A stretch of 15,918 bases of DNA, from assembly GCA_038852315.1 (NCBI GenBank), contig JAWCKF010000034.1:1-15918 (forward strand), read 5' to 3'. Below are positions 7,707 through 13,507 of the stretch, piece by piece. The position numbers and the translations under genes are program-made. Position 1 is the first letter of the stretch; the number at the start of each line of letters is the position of its first letter. Source of the DNA: COMBO-56-21 sp038852315. GTDB taxonomy: Archaea; Thermoplasmatota; Thermoplasmata; UBA10834. Under the pieces are notes generated by a model. It searched no databases and was not told where the DNA came from. It worked only from the letters and a program-made list of their open reading frames with translations.

Positions 7707-8705
7707 ATGGTGAGGTGCCAAGCTTGCGGCAGCGAGAACCTGCCGATGGCATCGTACTGCCAGATGTGCGGGGCGAGGCTGGCTGCGCTTCCCCCGCCCG
7801 ACAAATCCGCCATCAGAGACCAGACGGCCGCCCTAGAGCTCGCCGTCTCGAAGCGGACAGCTACCGAGAAGCACATCCCTGCAGCGGTGGTCGTCGTTAT
7901 CATGGCAGGCGTCATTGCGATGAATATCATCGGTGTTGGCGCTATCATGGCCGCAATGTTCGACATGCTACTTGAGAATCCAGACTACGTCCCTTCTGAG
8001 GAGGATCTCTACGAGCGCTCCCAGAATGCGCTAATCGTGTTATCCGTCACTTCTGTCATGATGTATACCTTCCTCGGAATCCTCTTCTATTCGTTGGTCA
8101 AGAGGCTCAACAACCACCTCGAGCGAGAGGGCGATCTTCGAAGTGCGGTTATTGAGCTGATGAAATCCTCTGTGCGGGGCTCTCCAGCAGCGCAGACGGC
8201 GGTGCCACAGATAGCCTACCTCGAGTCGTTCGATAGCAGCATCCGGAGGAGCGAGGTAAAGCGTAATCCCGTGCTCTGGGGCTTGATCCTGGCCGTTCCG
8301 CTGATTACATCGGTCCCCGAGACCGTTATGATCGTCAACGGCACGTACGGGAGCAGTTTAGCCACGCTGGTATCAGGCGTCGGGATTCTCGTCGGTGTAC
8401 TGTGGATAGTGGGCTCCCTCTACATCATCTACCAGCTCGGCAAGTCAATCTACGAACATGACTTCCGCTGGTGCGAGTTCGCGACCACAGCTAGGAACGC
8501 GTTGACAACATTGGGCTTCCCGCCGGGTCCGATGTTCTCCATCAGGCCTCTCAAGCGGCGGTCGTTCCCCCTGTACCTCCTCCTCACAGTCCTGACGCTC
8601 AGCCTGTTTATGATATACTGGCTCTATGTGCTGGTGAAGGACCAGAACGATCACTTCGCGAGGCAGTGGGAGATCGAGGACAACTTTGTCGCCTCCGCGC
8701 GGTGA
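7707..8705 (+). CDS. Zinc-ribbon integral membrane protein (DUF4234-like C-terminus)
   Basis: A 332-residue protein. It opens with a four-cysteine zinc ribbon (C4, C7, C18, C21) in the cytoplasmic N-tail, then a linker to about residue 55. About five hydrophobic helices follow: roughly 57-86, 108-131, 190-210, 219-242 and 289-312. The last pair, with SFPLYLLLTVLTLSLFMIYWLYVLVKDQ, resembles the helix-and-tail pattern of DUF4234 membrane proteins; a charged segment (about 132-185) separates the helix groups. Zinc-ribbon plus multi-TM proteins are common in archaea and usually uncharacterised, so no function is assigned. Third codon positions are visibly more AT-rich than in the methyltransferase or moxR genes. 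It diverges from the solute-binding protein gene and is convergent with arsM, 12 bases apart. Confidence 0.7.
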   Translation: MVRCQACGSENLPMASYCQMCGARLAALPPPDKSAIRDQTAALELAVSKRTATEKHIPAAVVVVIMAGVIAMNIIGVGAIMAAMFDMLLENPDYVPSEEDLYERSQNALIVLSVTSVMMYTFLGILFYSLVKRLNNHLEREGDLRSAVIELMKSSVRGSPAAQTAVPQIAYLESFDSSIRRSEVKRNPVLWGLILAVPLITSVPETVMIVNGTYGSSLATLVSGVGILVGVLWIVGSLYIIYQLGKSIYEHDFRWCEFATTARNALTTLGFPPGPMFSIRPLKRRSFPLYLLLTVLTLSLFMIYWLYVLVKDQNDHFARQWEIEDNFVASAR

Positions 8706-8717
8706 TAAGGAATGCGC

Positions 8718-9596
8718 TCATGGCTTCGGCTTCACAGCGCTTATCTTGTAGCTCGCAACCAAGCGCCCCAAGTCGACGCCTTCCATGCTGCGTGCGGGCA
8801 CATCATCTGAGCCGCTCAGGAGTTCCGAGAGCTGCTCGTGCGTGAAAACCCTCCGCTCCTCCACGGTCACCTTCTTGAAACCCGCCCTCTTCATGGCACC
8901 GATGTATTCCTTCTCCGACACCGCCCCGCTGATGCACTCCGACCAGCCCTTCAGGTCCTGCCTGATGGCCTCTGGCAGCTCCCCCATCAGGACGATGTCT
9001 GAAACGGCTAGCCTGCCGCCCGGTTTCAGGATCCTAAACGCTTCTCTGAAGACCTGCTCCTTGTCTGGCGACAGGTTAATGACGCAGTTGCTGATGACCA
9101 CGTCCGCGATGCCGCTCTCCAGAGGCACATGCTCGATCTCCCCGAGCCTGAACTCGACGTTCCTGTACCCGTTCTCCGCAGCGGTCCTCCTCGCGCGGTA
9201 TATCATCTCCGGCGTCGCGTCGATGCCGTACACCTTGCCCTTGTCCCCGACCTTCTTTGCTGCCAAGAAGACGTCGATACCCCCACCGCTGCCGAGGTCC
9301 ACGACTACCATCCCCGGCTTCAGGCGGGCGATGGCCGTGGGGTTGCCGCACCCTGCGCTCACGGCTATCGCATCCGAGGGCAGCGAGAGTATCTCGGCCT
9401 GGGGATACATCCCTCCGCAACCGCACGAGCTCACTGTCGTCGGCGTGCAGCACGGCGCCTCGCTCTTCGCGAGCTTCGTATACCTCTCCCTCACAGCCTC
9501 CCTGACCGCTATCTCCTGCTCGGCGCTCTCGACCTTCAGAGACCCCTGTGTGCGGATGCTTCCCTTCCGCGCTCTCGAACCCTTGCTGGTCACCAT
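8718..9596 (-). CDS. arsM: Arsenite S-adenosylmethionine methyltransferase
   Basis: A 292-residue class I SAM-dependent methyltransferase matching ArsM. The SAM site is VVDLGSGGGIDVFLAA (98-113) with acidic D126 after it. The arsenic-binding cysteines C171 (SNCVINLSPDK) and C221 (SECISGAV) are exactly 50 residues apart, as are C174 and C224 of the characterised Cyanidioschyzon enzyme. Further cysteines lie at 49, 50, 58, 60 and 83 (GCGNPTAIA), the usual N-terminal set. The enzyme methylates trivalent arsenic in the cytoplasm to mono-, di- and trimethyl species and needs a thiol reductant, which the PDO-like neighbour could supply. I chose ATG 9596 because GGGAGTGAT directly precedes it. GTG 9647 is also open and overlaps the stop of the upstream small ORF as GTGA, but its 17 extra residues use CGA-rich codons unlike the gene. 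Divergent from the PadR gene. Confidence 0.9.
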   Translation of the reverse strand: MVTSKGSRARKGSIRTQGSLKVESAEQEIAVREAVRERYTKLAKSEAPCCTPTTVSSCGCGGMYPQAEILSLPSDAIAVSAGCGNPTAIARLKPGMVVVDLGSGGGIDVFLAAKKVGDKGKVYGIDATPEMIYRARRTAAENGYRNVEFRLGEIEHVPLESGIADVVISNCVINLSPDKEQVFREAFRILKPGGRLAVSDIVLMGELPEAIRQDLKGWSECISGAVSEKEYIGAMKRAGFKKVTVEERRVFTHEQLSELLSGSDDVPARSMEGVDLGRLVASYKISAVKPKP

Positions 9597-9643
9597 ATCA
9601 CTCCCTGTGCGTAGTCGGGCTCGTTCATCTGCGCGACCTCGGC

Positions 9644-9754
9644 TCACGCCCTGTTCCCGCCGCGGTACGCGCAGCGGCTCCTCGAGCAGAAGAACCTTCT
9701 GAGCTTCTCGTATCTCTCCGCGTTCATGACCTTTGCCATGTTCTCCTCAGACAT
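9644..9754 (-). CDS. Possible 36-residue small protein or leader peptide upstream of arsM
   Basis: An ATG-to-TGA frame lies between the operator region and arsM on the same strand. It encodes a basic peptide with two cysteines (C23, C28, around RRFFCSRSRCAYRGG). Support for translation: GAGG at 9763-9766 lies 8 bases before the ATG, and about 31 of 35 codons end in G or C with AGG/AGA/AAG/GAG use like the real genes here. It ends 47 bases before the arsM ATG. Past its TGA the same frame reopens for a 12-codon run, ATG 9628 to TGA 9590, that overlaps the arsM start. It could be a translation-coupling leader, a small metalloid-binding peptide, or the remnant of a decayed gene. I recognise no family. 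Confidence 0.4.
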   Translation of the reverse strand: MSEENMAKVMNAERYEKLRRFFCSRSRCAYRGGNRA

Positions 9755-9771
9755 CTGTGTCGCCTCGGATA

Positions 9772-9787
9772 TATTGCTCGTCCAATA
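9772..9787. promoter_or_regulatory. Operator-like dyad, copy 1 (TATTG-CTCGTC-CAATA)
   Basis: A 16-bp inverted repeat with 5-bp arms around CTCGTC, with CG exactly on the dyad axis. It lies 17 bases upstream of the small-ORF ATG, near the predicted transcription start for the arsM direction. It shares all fixed positions with the two copies at 9817 and 9831. The inferred role is a binding site for the adjacent PadR-type regulator. Confidence 0.65.
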
Positions 9788-9805
9788 TTGGATATGCGAT
9801 ACTCA

Positions 9806-9813
9806 CTATTAAA
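9806..9813 (-). promoter_or_regulatory. Candidate TATA box for the arsM direction
   Basis: On the minus strand this reads TTTTAATA. It sits between dyad copies 1 and 2. Transcription would start near 9782-9786, inside copy 1, giving a leader of about 30 bases before the small ORF. An alternative TATA-like ATATAT at 9769-9774 overlaps copy 1 and would start transcription near 9745. Confidence 0.4.
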
Positions 9814-9816
9814 ACA

Positions 9817-9832
9817 TATTGGGCGACCAATA
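9817..9832. promoter_or_regulatory. Operator-like dyad, copy 2 (TATTG-GGCGAC-CAATA)
   Basis: The most symmetrical copy: TATTGG and CCAATA arms around GCGA, extendable to ATATTGG/CCAATAT (9816-9833). It sits just upstream of the arsM-direction TATA candidate and overlaps copy 3 by two bases. Centre-to-centre distances are 45 bases from copy 1 and 14 from copy 3. Confidence 0.7.
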
Positions 9833-9846
9833 TTGTACGACCAATA
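9831..9846. promoter_or_regulatory. Operator-like dyad, copy 3 (TATTG-TACGAC-CAATA)
   Basis: The third copy of the 16-bp dyad, again with CG on the axis. It abuts the TATA candidate of the PadR gene (9849-9856), where TFB would bind upstream of TBP. A protein bound here would be expected to block initiation of the PadR-PDO transcript, which suits autoregulated repression. Confidence 0.65.
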
Positions 9847-9848
9847 GC

Positions 9849-9856
9849 TTAAGTAT
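9849..9856 (+). promoter_or_regulatory. Candidate TATA box of the PadR-PDO transcript
   Basis: TTAAGTAT is centred about 27 bases before the ATG at 9880. The transcript would therefore start at or within a few bases of the ATG (leaderless or nearly so). The AGGAAG at 9872-9877 may then not be part of the mRNA. Confidence 0.45.
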
Positions 9857-9879
9857 CCTGGCGCGCGTTACAGGAAGCG

Positions 9880-10227
9880 ATGGTACGAAAACGGAAGACG
9901 GTGGGCGTCGAGTACGAGTGCTGCTCCGCCCCCGCGTGCTGTGACATGAGAGGCCTACTGAGCTTCCTGATACTGCACCTGCTGTCGAAGAAGAGCATGT
10001 ACGGCATGGAGATTGCGGAGGAGATCGCCCGGAGGAAGGCCGAGAAACCGAACCCTGGTACGCTCTATCCGACCCTCAAGAGCCTTGAGTCGAAGGGGCT
10101 GATAGAGTCCGTCAGGAAGGGGAGGACGAAGCAGTACAAACTCACCCCTGCTGGCAGGACGGGGCTGGCGGCGGCAAAGGAATTCTTCATACAGGCCTAC
10201 GGGGATATAGTTCTGGAATCGATGTGA
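9880..10227 (+). CDS. PadR-family winged-helix regulator with CCxxxxCC motif (candidate metalloid sensor)
   Basis: A 115-residue DNA-binding protein. The winged helix matches PadR proteins: FLILHLLSKKSMYGMEIAEEI, then the NPGTLYPTLKSLESKGLIES recognition region, and a wing with RKGRTKQYKLTPAG. The C-terminus is the short (PadR-s1) form, one helix for dimerisation. An unusual N-terminal extension carries two cysteine pairs, C14-C15 and C20-C21, just before the DMRGLLSF helix. Cysteine pairs of this kind could bind As(III), Sb(III) or a thiophilic metal, so I infer that it senses arsenite and releases DNA to allow arsM expression. The three TATTG-N6-CAATA dyads upstream are 16 bp, the same length as the known PadR operator pattern ATGT-N8-ACAT. 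The PDO-like gene follows 10 bases later, so the two are probably co-transcribed. The PadR call is firm; the sensing role is inference. Confidence 0.85.
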   Translation: MVRKRKTVGVEYECCSAPACCDMRGLLSFLILHLLSKKSMYGMEIAEEIARRKAEKPNPGTLYPTLKSLESKGLIESVRKGRTKQYKLTPAGRTGLAAAKEFFIQAYGDIVLESM

Positions 10228-10237
10228 GCGGAACGCC

Positions 10238-10903
10238 ATGATGCCGTCAGTATCCGAGATGGCGACCCTGGGCAGGAGGCTCGGGCAGGGGATGAGGGAC
10301 GAGGTCACCCTCCTCATCTTCACGGACGATGGCACGCTCCTCGCACAAGAGATCGTGGCATTCGCGCGCGCTCTAGCCGAGATGTCGCCCAAGATACGGG
10401 TTGAGATCGAGAAGGTCGTCGACGGCAAGAACCAGCGCATGAGCGACCTCAGGATCGAGAACCATCCGGTGATGGTGCTGGTCAAGGGTGACTTCAACAG
10501 GATAAGGTATTACGGTCTGCCCGGAGGGTACGAGGCATCGGCGCTCGCGGACGGTATAGTCGAGCTGTCGAACTCGAGGGTCGCGCTGTCCCCCCAGGCG
10601 AAGGCGAGCCTCGACACCGTCAGGAGGAGAGCGAACATCAAGGTCTTCGTGATGACGACGTGTCCTTTCTGCCCCATCGTCGTGAGACACGCCTACAGGG
10701 CGGCTCTCGGGTCGAGCAAGGTCACATCCGAGGTCATAGATGTGCAGATGTTCCCCGACCTCGCGCTGAAGCATTCCGTCATGGGTGTTCCCAAGGTCAT
10801 ACTCAACGACAACACGGACCTGACGGGCGCCATGGAGGAGGCGGTGTTCTTCGCCAAGCTCAAGGAGGCGGACATCGCGCTCTTGGACAGCATCTACGGA
10901 TAA
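10238..10903 (+). CDS. PDO-like tandem thioredoxin-fold oxidoreductase with one active site
   Basis: A 221-residue cytoplasmic protein with the size and two-domain plan of archaeal protein disulfide oxidoreductase (PDO, about 226 residues). The N-terminal thioredoxin fold (about 20-110) keeps the strand/helix pattern and a Pro at 77, but has no CxxC: the site reads FTDDGTLLAQE. The C-terminal fold (about 133-221) has VMTTCPFCPIVV with active cysteines C142 and C145 and the cis-Pro region GVPK (183-186). It therefore has one working redox centre where classical PDO has two. Two adjacent ATG codons (10238, 10241) are possible starts. It is 10 bases downstream of the PadR gene and divergent from arsM. 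Thioredoxin or glutaredoxin-type reductants support ArsM turnover, so I infer it regenerates thiols for arsenic methylation. A general glutaredoxin-like role is the alternative. Confidence 0.8.
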   Translation: MMPSVSEMATLGRRLGQGMRDEVTLLIFTDDGTLLAQEIVAFARALAEMSPKIRVEIEKVVDGKNQRMSDLRIENHPVMVLVKGDFNRIRYYGLPGGYEASALADGIVELSNSRVALSPQAKASLDTVRRRANIKVFVMTTCPFCPIVVRHAYRAALGSSKVTSEVIDVQMFPDLALKHSVMGVPKVILNDNTDLTGAMEEAVFFAKLKEADIALLDSIYG

Positions 10904-11014
10904 GCGCGGAGGCCGAAGCTGCCCCCGAGTTAGCTCGTGCCCCATACTGGCCTGCCTCACAGGCATCTGCATAGATTCATAACCCATGGGGACGTTAAAG
11001 GCCGGAATCATGAA

Positions 11015-11059
11015 CCCACGACGTCGCCTCGGGCACCGAGGGCGGGGCACGTGCGTGGG
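11015..11059 (+). promoter_or_regulatory. Structured leader upstream of moxR
   Basis: In the 183-base gap before moxR, CCCACGACGT (11015-11024) pairs with ACGT (11049-11052) plus CGTGGG (11054-11059) across a single bulged G: ten base pairs. Inside is a 5-bp hairpin, CCTCG (11027-11031) with CGAGG (11037-11041). The structure ends 27 bases before the GTG start. A weak AT-rich candidate promoter (ATAGATTCATAA, 10971-10982) lies upstream, which would put the hairpin inside the leader. Its function is unknown and it matches no riboswitch I recognise. Confidence 0.35.
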
Positions 11060-11086
11060 AGAACCGGTGACCGGGGGTAGAGACTC

Positions 11087-12064
11087 GTGATACCGAGCGA
11101 CATCCACGCGAGTGCGGATGTCCTTCCGGCGGTGAAGGCCGTCAAGGACGAGGTCAGGAAAGCAGTCGTGGGCTACGAGGACCAGATAGACGATTTCATG
11201 ATATGCCTCCTCAGCCAGGGCCATCTCCTGATCGAGGGCGTGCCCGGGATCGCGAAGACCACTCTGTCGAGGGCGTTCTCCCAGGTGTGCGGGCTCTCGC
11301 ACCGCCGGATACAGTTCACGCAGGACCTCCTGCCCGCAGACATAACCGGCCATTACTTCTTCAACCAGCGTACGGGCGAGTTCGAGGTCAGGAAGGGGCC
11401 TCTTTTCGCAGGCTTCGTCCTCGCAGACGAGATAAACAGGGCGCCGCCGAAGACACAGAGCGCGCTGCTCGAGGCGATGCAGGAGCGGCAGGTGACCATC
11501 GAGGGCACGAGGTTCGACCTGCCAGATCCGTTCATAGTGGTCGCGACCCTGAACCCCATCGAGACCGAGGGGGTGTACCCGCTCCCCGAGGCGCAGATCG
11601 ACCGGTTCATGGTCAAGAGCACCATGGACTACCTCAGCGAGGAGCAGGAGATCGACGTCCTGAGGTTGAAGGGCGGCTCCGAGAAGAACCTCGAGATGGT
11701 CCTGTCGAAGGATGCCATACTGGACATGCGGAAGAACGTCGAAAGGGTGCACACTCACCCGAGCATACTGAGCTACATCGAGAGCATAACGCGTGCGACC
11801 CGCGCCCTGGACGACCTCGACCTGGGCCTGAGCCCTAGGGGTGCCATCCACCTGCTCCAGACGGCGAAGGCGCACGCGTACATCCACGGCAGGAACTACG
11901 TCATACCCGACGACGTGAAGGCTATGGCACACAAGGTGATAGACCACAGGCTCATACTCTCGCCGGAGGGCGAGCTGAGCGGCCTGACGCGCGCCGGCGT
12001 CACCGATTCAATCCTCGCGACGGTGCCTGTGCCGAAGGGCGACTACTCCGGCGCAGAGATATGA
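11087..12064 (+). CDS. moxR: MoxR-family AAA+ ATPase
   Basis: A 325-residue AAA+ protein of the MoxR branch. It has Walker A GVPGIAKTT (51-59), the RTGEFEVRKGPLFAG segment typical of MoxR (95-109), Walker B VLADEINRAPP (111-121), sensor 1 ATLNP (153-157) and the IDRF arginine (R173). Family members are chaperone-like ATPases that act with VWA-domain proteins to mature, load metal into, or assemble enzyme or envelope complexes. It starts with GTG at 11087, preceded by GGGGGTAG (11073-11080). The DUF58 gene begins 15 bases after its stop, the standard MoxR-DUF58 pairing. Codon use is strongly GC-ending. The target complex is not evident from the neighbours, although an archaeosortase lies downstream. 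Confidence 0.93.
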   Translation: MIPSDIHASADVLPAVKAVKDEVRKAVVGYEDQIDDFMICLLSQGHLLIEGVPGIAKTTLSRAFSQVCGLSHRRIQFTQDLLPADITGHYFFNQRTGEFEVRKGPLFAGFVLADEINRAPPKTQSALLEAMQERQVTIEGTRFDLPDPFIVVATLNPIETEGVYPLPEAQIDRFMVKSTMDYLSEEQEIDVLRLKGGSEKNLEMVLSKDAILDMRKNVERVHTHPSILSYIESITRATRALDDLDLGLSPRGAIHLLQTAKAHAYIHGRNYVIPDDVKAMAHKVIDHRLILSPEGELSGLTRAGVTDSILATVPVPKGDYSGAEI

Positions 12065-12079
12065 AAAGAGTGATAGGCC

Positions 12080-13507
12080 TTGCAGTCCACGCCGACCGGT
12101 GCTGTCCTCCTCGCCGTGTCGATCGCGCTCGCGTTCTCTGGTGCGCTTTTCGCGAGCCTCTCCTTTGCAGTGCTCGCGGTCGCGTTCGCCAGCGTCTTGG
12201 TGTACGCCCGGCTGAGGTTCGCAGAGTCGATCCGCAGGACCGATGTCGAGGTCAGGCGGACAGTCCTGGACGAGATGAGTTTCTCCGACGAGCCTGTCAG
12301 CATCAAGCTGGAGCTCGTCAACAAGGGCGGGGCAGCAGTCAAGGGCACTTTCGAGGACATCCTTCCCGAGGGGTGCGATCTGAGCGCGGGAGAGAACAAG
12401 GTCGACACCGTCCTGCCCGGCCGGTCCATGCTTACCATGAGCTACTCCATGACGCCCCGGAAGAGGGGCGCGCACCGCATACCCGGCGTCCGGCTAACGA
12501 GAGAGGATGACTTGGGGCTTCTCGTGGAGGAGCAGCTGCTGGGAGGCGGGACCCTCATCGAAGCCCACACGAAACGGGAGGCGATCGACCGTGCGCGAAA
12601 GCTCGCCCGGAGGGAGTACGTCGAGATGTCGGGGTTCGCCAGGAACCCGGCCGTCGTGCTGAGGGAGCTCGAGTTCGACGGCATAAGGGAGTACCTGCCA
12701 GGAGACCGCGCAAGGGACATCCACTGGAAACTCCTGCCCAAGCTCGACAAGCTCATGACCAAGATATACAAGAAGGAGGGTGCCGTCCAGACGATGATAT
12801 TCGTCGATTGCGGCAGGAGCATGAGGATGGAGACCTCGCGCATCCCCAAGCTCGATCACGCCGTCGAGATATCTATGCAGCTATCGAGCGTGCTGATAAG
12901 CAGCCTCCATCCCGCCGGCGTCGCGACGTTCGACGAGCTCGCCATACTCGATGAGGCGCCTCCGGCCCTCGGCAGGCACCAGTTCGAGAAGATAGTGAAG
13001 GTGCTGGCGAAGGTGCCGGAGACGGTGAAGGCTGAGCCGTCCGAGCGGTCCGCGGCGCCATCGAGCCCGAGGGCCGCACTTGCCAACGCCGGCGGGTCGA
13101 GGGAGTTCATCGGGAGGATAGAATCCCTCGCTGCTGCGGGTGGCGAGAGGAAGCTGGGATTCGACCTCGAGAGCTCGGTCAAGAACCTGAGCGTGCGCTC
13201 CAAGGGACAGCAGCAGCTGTACGTGGTCATATCCGACCTGGAATCATCCAGAGAGGCGGTCTTCACCGTGGCCGGGGTCTGCCGCCGCGCGGGGAACAAG
13301 CTGCTCGTGATACACGTCCACGACGACTGGTACAGGGAGCCCCGGGAGCAGCTGAAGATCGAGGATGTGGAGAGCTCCTATGCAGCGATTGCGGGGGCGG
13401 TCAAGCTCGAGTCGGCCCTGAGGGCCCTCGGGGCGTCATATGTGAGGATCGGCCCCGCGGACACGGCATCGGGCATCGTGAGAGCGATGAGGAGGGGCAG
13501 GACATGA
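12080..13507 (+). CDS. DUF58 (VWA-like) membrane protein, MoxR partner
   Basis: A 475-residue protein. Two close hydrophobic helices (about 8-43) anchor it; an Ig/CARF-like beta domain follows (about 55-145). The DUF58 signature FDGIREYLPGDRARDIHWK is at 199-217, and a von Willebrand A-like domain begins IFVDCGRSM (240-248). The MIDAS motif is usually DxSxS; here it is D-C-G-R-S, so the first serine is replaced by glycine and metal binding may be altered. A low-complexity insert rich in Ala/Ser/Glu (about 315-350) interrupts the VWA region. DUF58 proteins act with MoxR ATPases at the membrane. The start is TTG at 12080, 15 bases after the moxR stop; GAGTGAT (12068-12074) is a weak ribosome site and no better start is seen. 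It overlaps the next gene by 4 bases (ATGA). Confidence 0.88.
   Translation: MQSTPTGAVLLAVSIALAFSGALFASLSFAVLAVAFASVLVYARLRFAESIRRTDVEVRRTVLDEMSFSDEPVSIKLELVNKGGAAVKGTFEDILPEGCDLSAGENKVDTVLPGRSMLTMSYSMTPRKRGAHRIPGVRLTREDDLGLLVEEQLLGGGTLIEAHTKREAIDRARKLARREYVEMSGFARNPAVVLRELEFDGIREYLPGDRARDIHWKLLPKLDKLMTKIYKKEGAVQTMIFVDCGRSMRMETSRIPKLDHAVEISMQLSSVLISSLHPAGVATFDELAILDEAPPALGRHQFEKIVKVLAKVPETVKAEPSERSAAPSSPRAALANAGGSREFIGRIESLAAAGGERKLGFDLESSVKNLSVRSKGQQQLYVVISDLESSREAVFTVAGVCRRAGNKLLVIHVHDDWYREPREQLKIEDVESSYAAIAGAVKLESALRALGASYVRIGPADTASGIVRAMRRGRT

Noticed and set aside
9644..9646. In-frame TGA of the small ORF as a selenocysteine codon
   Set aside because: The frame does reopen after it, but no selenocysteine insertion element or selenoprotein context is visible, and the region beyond is only 17 codons.
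9597..9647. N-terminal extension of ArsM from GTG 9647
   Set aside because: It overlaps the small-ORF stop as GTGA, which is attractive, but its codons include several CGA, GGT and CTA unlike the gene, and ATG 9596 has its own ribosome site.
8785..9702. A 305-codon open frame on the plus strand opposite arsM
   Set aside because: It is the complement of the clear ArsM gene, Ser/Pro/Leu-rich with no recognisable domain.
9782..9791. CCAATATTGG as an independent palindromic operator
   Set aside because: It is the right arm of dyad copy 1 plus four bases. The TATTG-N6-CAATA register explains all three sites, while this one occurs once.
10373..11947. A 524-codon open frame on the minus strand across the PDO gene and moxR
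   Set aside because: It lies antisense to two well-supported genes. Its composition (Arg, His, Val, Leu-rich) is what the complement of GC-rich coding DNA gives, and it matches no family.
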